Of a stretch of DNA of 10,133 nt, positions 6,075 to 10,133 are shown piece by piece. The first letter of the stretch is position 1, and every line of letters begins with the position of its first letter. The notes under the pieces are model-generated. The model saw only the letters and a program-made list of their open reading frames with translations. It was not told the origin of the DNA and ran no database searches. Source of the DNA: JAAYDY01 sp964500225 (GTDB lineage: Bacteria > Planctomycetota > Phycisphaerae > FEN-1346 > JAACEH01); assembly GCA_964500225.1 (NCBI GenBank), contig CAZCOA010000064.1, forward strand, positions 1-10,133. Reading direction: 5' to 3'. Made by a program: the position numbers and the translations under genes.

Positions 6075-7760
6075 TCAGTGGTTACCGCAACTGCCCGGCG
6101 GGCGGTCCTGCGGACGAATCGCGTGTGTAGGAATTCGCACGACAAACTCCGCTCCGCCCTCGGCCCGGTTCCGCGCCACCAGCGTTCCTCCGTGCTTCTC
6201 CACAATGTCCTTGCAGATCGCCAACCCAAGGCCGGTTCCCTGGCCCGGTTCCTTCGTCGAGTAGAACGGCTCAAAGATCGTCCCGAGCCGCTTCTCCGGA
6301 ATGCCCGGCCCGGTGTCCGCCACGCGGATCTCCACCGCTCCGGCCGCGAGCATCGCCACCGTCTCCACGCGTCCCCCGTCCGGCATCGCCTCGATCGCGT
6401 TCTTGATCAGGTTTGTGAACACCTGGTACAGGCTCGCGCTCTCCAGCGGCGGCAGGTCGTCCGCCACCGACAGCCGCAACTCCACATTCTGCTGTTTCGC
6501 CTTGCCCTCCAGGCTCTTCACGGCGTCGTCCAGCGCCTGTCGGATGGTCACGGCCTCGGCCATGTCGTTGGTGGACCGGGAAAACTCCAGCAACTCGCCG
6601 ACGATCCGGGCCATTCGCCGCAGTCCCTTGCGTGCCTCTTCCAGGTACGCCACGGGCCGCTGGTCCGTCGCTTCGCCGCAGACCCGTGCCGCCAGGCTGA
6701 TGTACCGCAGAATCCCGTCCAGCGGATTGTTTAGCTCGTGAGCTACCTTGGCGGCCAGTTTGCCCACGGCGGCCAGACGCTCGCTCGTGGCCAGCCGCTG
6801 CTCCATCGTCACATTCCGCGTCACGTCCTCGACCGTGAGAATGCCGCCGACAATGGCTTGCCGCCCGCCCACCAGGGGCGACCCCGTCAGCCGCAGAATC
6901 AGCGCATCATCCCGCCCCGGCCGCTCCCAACGCACGCTCTCGAACGAACAGACCTGCCCGAGGCGGACGACGTCGCGGAAGATGGGTTCGTACTGTTCGC
7001 ATCGCGAGGCAATGTCCGTGCGAGCCAGGGCGCCAAGCACATTGCGGTCGTCGGGGAACACCTCGTCGGCCAGACGATTGCGAAAGATCACCCCGAACGA
7101 TCGGTCGAACACGATAATGCCCATCGAGATCGATTCGAAGATGTTTTCGTTGAAGCTCTTGACCTGGGCCAGCTCGACCATCGCCCGCTGCATTTCGTGC
7201 GTGACCTCGACCACCTGGAGTCGCAGGTGGTCGCCGAGCTGGCGGAACTGGATGGTGCTCTCAAGCACCGACGCAGTGAAGTTGGCCACCACCTGAAGCA
7301 GGGCAAGGTCCTGGGCATCGAAGTGACGACCGGCCGGCGTCGAAGCCACGGCCAAGACGCCGATCACCCGTTGGCTGGTGACCATCGGCGCCACGATCAC
7401 GGCCGCCACGGCGTCGGCCGGCATCCCCAACTGCCGCGACGGGTCGTTGGAGTAAAGGCCAAGCCGCCGATTCACTACATGGGCGGTCACCGTGTGGCCA
7501 GTGAACAGCCCGGCCTCGACCAGGGTCCGTCCGCATCCAAACGTTTCGCCGGGGACGAGCGACTTAGTGTCATCGTTCCACAGGGCGATCGCGCCGCCAT
7601 CGGCGCCGAACAACTGCGACGCCTCGGTCAGCACGGCGGCCTGCATCGCTCCTGGCTCCGTCTGGTCGGCCAGGCGCGCGCCCAACTCCGCCAGCGACGC
7701 CAGCGTCGGCACGCCAAGGTGACCCGCGTCGATGTTCTCGGATTGATCCGGATTCGACAA
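6075..7760 (-). CDS. Soluble GAF-PAS sensor histidine kinase, cognate to the NtrC-type regulator
   Basis: The product has 561 residues and no signal peptide or membrane segment, so it should sense a cytoplasmic cue. In order: a GAF domain (about 20-170, ending VIGVLAVASTPAGRHFDAQDLALLQ), a helical linker (172-203), a PAS domain (about 203-315, beginning ENIFESISMGIIVFDRSFGV), then the kinase core. The H-box is AKVAHELNNPLDGIL with phospho-acceptor His341; the N-box is NLIKNAIEAM (450-459); G1 is ADTGPGIP (481-488); the F-box is IFEPFYSTK (495-503); G2 is GTGLGLAI (508-515). The HELNNPL H-box and this ATPase layout resemble NtrB-like kinases that pair with sigma-54 regulators, matching its downstream neighbour. 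The start is TTG 7760, supported by GGAGG (7774-7770 on the minus strand) 9 nt upstream. The ligand is unknown; the GAF and PAS folds alone do not reveal it. Confidence 0.92.
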   Translation of the reverse strand: MSNPDQSENIDAGHLGVPTLASLAELGARLADQTEPGAMQAAVLTEASQLFGADGGAIALWNDDTKSLVPGETFGCGRTLVEAGLFTGHTVTAHVVNRRLGLYSNDPSRQLGMPADAVAAVIVAPMVTSQRVIGVLAVASTPAGRHFDAQDLALLQVVANFTASVLESTIQFRQLGDHLRLQVVEVTHEMQRAMVELAQVKSFNENIFESISMGIIVFDRSFGVIFRNRLADEVFPDDRNVLGALARTDIASRCEQYEPIFRDVVRLGQVCSFESVRWERPGRDDALILRLTGSPLVGGRQAIVGGILTVEDVTRNVTMEQRLATSERLAAVGKLAAKVAHELNNPLDGILRYISLAARVCGEATDQRPVAYLEEARKGLRRMARIVGELLEFSRSTNDMAEAVTIRQALDDAVKSLEGKAKQQNVELRLSVADDLPPLESASLYQVFTNLIKNAIEAMPDGGRVETVAMLAAGAVEIRVADTGPGIPEKRLGTIFEPFYSTKEPGQGTGLGLAICKDIVEKHGGTLVARNRAEGGAEFVVRIPTHAIRPQDRPPGSCGNH

Positions 7761-8104
7761 ACGCAGATACCTCCGCCTTGAACCAGCCGCAAGCCAGTCT
7801 TGACACGAGCCTCGTTTTTTGACGCTGATATTGACGACGGCCAGGCGACAGACCAGTAGCCCGGAAGGCCGTGTGCTATCCCATCGGCGTCAAACCACAA
7901 CACTAATGTTGACGAACCTCATCGGATGTGTCGGCGAAATGCAACTCCAGCACGTTGATAAAATACAACATTCCGCCGAATTGTCAAGTGAATCGCCATT
8001 TTGCATGAGAAAGATTTGCCTGGCAGTTCTCTGGGTGGGGCGGTGAGGCGGGAATTGGTCCGTTTGTGGAGCACGCGACGTTGACACGAAACGACAGAGC
8101 GGGT
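7761..8104. other. Divergent intergenic regulatory region between the kinase operon and purE
   Basis: This roughly 340-bp stretch is more AT-rich than its neighbours and has no convincing gene. A plus-strand frame at 7819-8046 has no family resemblance. It holds the kinase ribosome binding site (7770-7774), promoter candidates for both flanking operons, and small dyads sharing the half-site CAACA/TGTTG: CAACA-CTAA-TGTTG at 7898-7911 and GTTG-N8-CAAC at 7954-7969. TTGACA/TTGACG occurs repeatedly at 7800, 7819, 7831 and 7909, and as CGTCAA at 7888. I found no convincing sigma-54 promoter or riboswitch here. Confidence 0.5.
7960..7987 (-). promoter_or_regulatory. Candidate sigma-70-type promoter for the kinase-regulator operon
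   Basis: On the minus strand a perfect TTGACA (7987-7982) is followed after 16 bp by TATTTT (7965-7960), a 4/6 match to the -10 consensus. Transcription would start near 7953, leaving a leader of about 190 nt before TTG 7760. The -10 is centred in a small dyad, GTTG-N8-CAAC (7954-7969), which could be an operator. Confidence 0.35.
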
Positions 8105-8110
8105 TATAGT
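8081..8110 (+). promoter_or_regulatory. Sigma-70-type promoter of purE-mtnA
   Basis: A perfect -35 TTGACA at 8081-8086 is separated by 18 bp from TATAGT at 8105-8110, a 5/6 match to the -10 consensus. Transcription should start near 8117, giving a leader of about 43 nt up to the purE ATG at 8160. This site rules out the upstream GTG at 8109 as a start, since that codon lies within the -10 box. Confidence 0.75.
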
Positions 8111-8159
8111 GTATTTTCGCTCTTCTGGCCGTTCCGTCAATATCTTGGGAGGTCCGCCG

Positions 8160-8663
8160 ATGCCGCAGAGCAATTCGCCCTTGGTCAGCATTGTGATGGG
8201 TAGCGACAGCGATCTGCCTGTGATGAAGGCCGCCAGCGATATGTTGGACCAGTTTGATGTGCCCTACGAGGTCCGCATTGTCAGTGCCCACCGGACGCCG
8301 GAACTGGCCCACGACTATGCCCGCACATTGGCCGACCGGGGCGTTGCCGTGGTGATCGCCGCCGCGGGTGGTGCGGCCCACCTGGCAGGAGTGGTCGCCA
8401 GCCTGACACCTTTGCCGGTTATCGGCGTGCCGATGCCCACCGACATGATGGGGGGCTTGGACAGCCTGCTGTCGATGGTCCAGATGCCTTCGGGGGTTCC
8501 GGTTGCCACGGTGGCCGCCGGCAAGAGCGGCCCGAAGAATGCAGCAATCCTCGCCGTCCAGATTCTCGGCGTCAAGGATCCCGCCATGCGCCGCCGTGTG
8601 AGCGACTACAAAGCGGCCCTGGCTCGCCAGGGAAGCGAAAAAGACAGCCGTCCGAAGGGATAA
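8160..8663 (+). CDS. purE: N5-carboxyaminoimidazole ribonucleotide mutase (class I PurE)
   Basis: PurE moves the carboxyl group of N5-CAIR to give CAIR in de novo purine synthesis; it is a cytoplasmic octamer. The 167-residue length is standard for the single-domain bacterial enzyme. Hallmarks are GSDSDLPVM (14-22), VSAHRTPE with the expected catalytic His44 (41-48), AAAGGAAHLAG (67-77), VIGVPMPT (87-94) and SLLSMVQMPSGVPVATVAAG (102-121). The last of these is typical of class I, which depends on PurK, and no purK is in the window. The start at ATG 8160 is set by GGGAGG (8147-8152) 7 nt upstream; an in-frame GTG at 8109 lies in the promoter. The gene ends 4 nt before mtnA. The C-terminal tail GSEKDSRPKG is lysine/arginine-rich and probably disordered. 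Confidence 0.95.
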   Translation: MPQSNSPLVSIVMGSDSDLPVMKAASDMLDQFDVPYEVRIVSAHRTPELAHDYARTLADRGVAVVIAAAGGAAHLAGVVASLTPLPVIGVPMPTDMMGGLDSLLSMVQMPSGVPVATVAAGKSGPKNAAILAVQILGVKDPAMRRRVSDYKAALARQGSEKDSRPKG

Positions 8664-8667
8664 ATAC

Positions 8668-9720
8668 ATGCCCGTGCCTACTGTCACCTGGGAAGGCGGC
8701 CTCGACGGCCGTCTGCGCATTATCGACCAGACGCTGTTGCCGGGCGAAATGCGGATCGTCGCGTGCGATTCCGTAGAGGCGGTCTGGGACGCCATCAAGC
8801 AACTGAAGGTCCGCGGCGCGCCGGCCATCGGCATTGCGGCCGCCATGGGCGTGGTGGTCGGAGTTCGCGAGGTTTCGCCGCAAGCCTCTGAGGCGGAACT
8901 GTTTGCGAAGTTGGCCGAAGTCACTGACTACCTGGCCACGAGTCGTCCGACGGCGGTGAACCTGTTCTGGGCCCTGGATCGGATGAAAGCCCTTGCTGCG
9001 TCTATGCGCGGCCAGGGGACGGCGCGGATTCTGGACGCCCTGTGCCGTGAGGCCAAGGCGATTCGCGATGAGGATGCCGCCATGTGTCGCGCGATCGGCC
9101 GCCACGGTGCCCCCTTGGTGCCCGACGGCGGCGGCGTGCTCACCCACTGCAACGCCGGCGGCCTGGCCACGGCCGATTACGGTACCGCCCTGGCCGTCCT
9201 CTACAGTGCTCACGAGCAGGGCAAGCGATTCCAGGTCTATGCCGATGAGACGCGGCCGCTGTTGCAAGGGGCGCGGCTCACGGTGTGGGAACTCATGCAG
9301 AACGGCATCGACGTGACGCTGATTTGCGACAATATGGCCGCCCAGGTCATGAAGGAAGGCCGCATCCAGATGGTCGTCGTCGGCGCCGACCGCATTGCCG
9401 CCAACGGCGACACGGCCAACAAGATCGGCACCTACGGCGTGGCCGTCCTGGCCCACGAACACGGCATACCGTTCTACGTCGCCGCCCCTTCAAGCACCTT
9501 CGATCTCTCGTTGCCCGACGGCAGCGGCATCCCCATCGAACAGCGCAGCAGCGAGGAAGTGACGGAAGGCTTTGGCCGCCGCACGGCTCCCGTGGGGTGC
9601 AAGGTGTACAACCCCGCCTTCGACGTGACCCCGGCCCGGTACATCGCCGGCATCATCACCGAGCGCGGCGTCATCACCAGCCCCACGCCCGACCGCGTGA
9701 CCGAGCATTTCAGAGCCTGA
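8668..9720 (+). CDS. mtnA: S-methyl-5-thioribose-1-phosphate isomerase
   Basis: MtnA isomerises methylthioribose-1-phosphate to methylthioribulose-1-phosphate in the methionine (MTA) salvage pathway; it is related to eIF2B subunits. The 350-residue length is normal. Conserved blocks are VRGAPAIG (48-55), SRPTAVNLFWAL (92-103), THCNAGGLAT with the expected catalytic Cys161 (159-168), VYADETRPLLQGARLT (190-205), CDNMAA (220-225), GADRIAANGDTANKIG with expected catalytic Asp241 (239-254), FYVAAPSSTFD and NPAFDVTPA. Together these separate it from ribose-1,5-bisphosphate isomerase and true eIF2B-like proteins. ATG 8668 follows AAGGGA (8655-8660) by 7 nt, and that site overlaps the last codons of purE, so translation is probably coupled. 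Other methionine-salvage genes are not in the window. Confidence 0.95.
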   Translation: MPVPTVTWEGGLDGRLRIIDQTLLPGEMRIVACDSVEAVWDAIKQLKVRGAPAIGIAAAMGVVVGVREVSPQASEAELFAKLAEVTDYLATSRPTAVNLFWALDRMKALAASMRGQGTARILDALCREAKAIRDEDAAMCRAIGRHGAPLVPDGGGVLTHCNAGGLATADYGTALAVLYSAHEQGKRFQVYADETRPLLQGARLTVWELMQNGIDVTLICDNMAAQVMKEGRIQMVVVGADRIAANGDTANKIGTYGVAVLAHEHGIPFYVAAPSSTFDLSLPDGSGIPIEQRSSEEVTEGFGRRTAPVGCKVYNPAFDVTPARYIAGIITERGVITSPTPDRVTEHFRA

Positions 9721-9872
9721 TCGCCGCGGCGCGCGCCCCTGGGCCGGCAGAGCACGTGCATCAATCGGGTGACATGGCCGCAAATGGCCATGAGGGACAA
9801 CCCGGTGTTCATTGATGCGGCTGGGCGCGGTCAGGCCACATTGGACGCACTCTTTTGCATTGACATCATCAT
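9721..9872. other. Intergenic region after mtnA
   Basis: This stretch between the mtnA stop and the apparent IS3 end holds no recognisable gene. It contains the nested inverted repeat at 9758-9818 and a short GC palindrome (GCCGCGGC) just after the stop codon. A plus-strand frame opens at ATG 9784 or 9790 and stays open to the window edge, but it has no ribosome binding site and runs through the transposase relic. Confidence 0.4.
9758..9818 (+). repeat. Nested inverted repeat downstream of mtnA, possible terminator or structured 3' element
   Basis: Three co-axial stems are visible. The outer stem is GCATCAAT (9758-9765) with ATTGATGC (9811-9818). The middle stem is CGGGT (9766-9770) with ACCCG (9800-9804), leaving a 6-nt bulge on the right. 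The inner stem is CATGGCC (9773-9779) with GGCCATG (9786-9792) around a 6-nt GCAAAT loop. All 20 pairs are Watson-Crick. There is no following U-tract. It starts 37 nt after the mtnA stop, which suggests transcript 3'-end formation. A small repetitive element is the alternative. Confidence 0.5.
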
Positions 9873-9949
9873 TGACCTGCTCCCCGGAAACTGGTCCACG
9901 TTGAATGAGAATCCCGGCCGACAAGAGGCATCGGAAGGAGGCTCGAAGG

Positions 9950-10095
9950 ATGAAGCGGTATCGACCGGAGCAGGGGGTGGAGAGAAGCTCAGGCAGGCGG
10001 ACGTGAAGCTCGACAAGGGGCTGACGGTGCGGAAGTGGCTGCGGCGGCTGGGCGTCGGGACGCTGTTTATCGAGCCGTGTGCCGCTGCGGGCTCG
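9950..10095 (+). pseudogene. IS3-family transposase OrfA remnant, frameshifted
   Basis: AAGGAGG (9935-9941) sits 8 nt before ATG 9950, and translation begins MKRYRPEQ, the usual opening of IS3 OrfA proteins. The frame then hits a TGA at 10004. Shifting frame near 9983 (two bases gained or one lost) restores EKLRQADVKLDKGLTV, the expected continuation of the DNA-binding helix-turn-helix. A second, compensated slip (one base lost, one gained) around 10030-10038 turns the expected AEV-type segment into RKW before LRRLGV resumes. After about 10056 similarity fades, with only a possible YRAV echo of the usual YYRW motif near 10068-10079. Intact OrfA is about 90-100 residues. The relic identity is fairly secure; the end point is approximate. 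Confidence 0.6.
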
Positions 10096-10124
10096 GCTAC
10101 GCCTTGCCCTCCGCAGCACACGGC
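10074..10124 (+). repeat. Imperfect long hairpin at the window edge
   Basis: GCCGTGTGC (10074-10082) pairs with GCACACGGC (10116-10124). After a 3-nt bulge (10083-10085), TGCGG (10086-10090) pairs with CCGCA (10111-10115). This gives 14 base pairs around a 20-nt loop. It lies where the transposase similarity ends, so it may belong to the IS relic or to a second inserted sequence. Its function is unknown. Confidence 0.35.
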
Positions 10125-10133
10125 CAGAGGACG

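Larger units (their letters stand above)
9873..10133 (+). mobile_element. Left end of a degenerate IS3-family insertion sequence, cut by the window edge
   Basis: The element appears to begin at TGACCTGCTCCCCGGAAACT (9873-9892), which starts with TG as IS3-family termini do and looks like a terminal inverted repeat. A transposase orfA start follows 77 nt inside, at 9950, a normal distance for IS3 elements. The right end and orfB lie outside the window, so the inverted repeat partner and target duplication cannot be checked. Given the frameshifts in orfA, I infer that this copy is inactive. Confidence 0.5.

Noticed and set aside
4874..6130. 418-residue plus-strand frame opposite the response regulator
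   Set aside because: Its composition is that of a frame shadow (His/Gln/Arg-rich), and the opposite strand has all receiver, AAA+ and HTH motifs.
6050..6274. 75-residue N-terminal extension of the response regulator
   Set aside because: It is Arg-rich, overlaps the kinase coding sequence, and the GTG at 6049 has a good ribosome binding site placed exactly at the receiver-domain start.
6738..7781. 347-residue plus-strand frame opposite the histidine kinase
   Set aside because: No domain is visible, it is rich in His/Gln/Arg, and the kinase on the other strand is unambiguous.
7805..7820. ACGAG-C-CTCGT followed by six T residues, looking like an intrinsic terminator
   Set aside because: The palindrome has a 1-nt centre, so only about 3 bp could form in RNA, and no gene ends upstream of it on that strand.
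7819..8046. 75-residue plus-strand frame in the divergent intergenic region
   Set aside because: There is no family resemblance, it overlaps promoter candidates and dyads, and it has no clear ribosome binding site.
7888..8050. Possible sigma-54 promoters upstream of the kinase
   Set aside because: The GG-N10-GC matches found on the minus strand lacked the flanking TGGCA and TTGC bases, so they are chance-level.
8109..8159. Upstream GTG start for purE adding 17 residues
   Set aside because: The GTG lies inside the -10 box and upstream of the expected transcription start; ATG 8160 has GGGAGG at ideal spacing.
9784..10133. Plus-strand frame open from ATG 9784/9790 to the window edge
   Set aside because: It lacks a ribosome binding site, begins inside the inner stem of a hairpin, crosses the apparent IS end and only catches the orfA frame after its frameshift.

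Overview
The window looks like chromosomal DNA from a GC-rich Gram-negative bacterium, most probably of the Planctomycetota or a close PVC relative. This is inferred from a PEP-CTERM surface protein, a secreted PQQ-type beta-propeller protein ending in a dockerin-like calcium loop, strong G/C preference at third codon positions and several GTG/TTG starts. I found no rRNA, tRNA or CRISPR array.

Layout. (1) Positions 1-443 hold the 3' end of a PEP-CTERM protein gene, followed by an 11-bp inverted repeat that is probably its terminator. (2) 568-2301 encodes an exported beta-propeller protein with an EF-hand/dockerin-like tail. (3) 2302-2510 is a short spacer with a possible 33-codon minus-strand ORF and a strong extended -10 promoter placed so close to the next start codon that the transcript would be leaderless. 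(4) 2511-4614 is a two-gene housekeeping operon: rarA (AAA+ ATPase acting at stalled forks) overlapping by 8 nt a 5-formyltetrahydrofolate cyclo-ligase gene. (5) A GC-rich hairpin at 4619-4642 separates this from a convergent minus-strand operon (7760 down to 4658) encoding a soluble GAF-PAS histidine kinase and an NtrC-type sigma-54 response regulator. (6) 7761-8159 is a divergent regulatory region with a textbook sigma-70 promoter for purE and a weaker candidate for the kinase. (7) 8160-9720 is a purE-mtnA pair, with 4 nt between the genes and a ribosome binding site overlapping the end of purE. (8) 9721-10133 is non-genic: an elaborate nested inverted repeat, then the left end and frameshifted orfA of a decayed IS3-family element running off the window.

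How the parts fit together. Most of the window is ordinary housekeeping and signalling: repair (rarA), folate (5-FCL), purine synthesis (purE) and methionine salvage (mtnA). The two exported proteins at the left belong to an envelope/surface module. The two-component pair has no obvious target in the window. A GGCA/TTGC match with sigma-54 spacing lies upstream of the propeller gene, but it sits inside a repeat and one such match is nearly expected by chance. I see no convincing new multi-gene system. The points most worth checking are the leaderless rarA promoter, the minus-strand mini-ORF, the structured element after mtnA and the IS3 relic.
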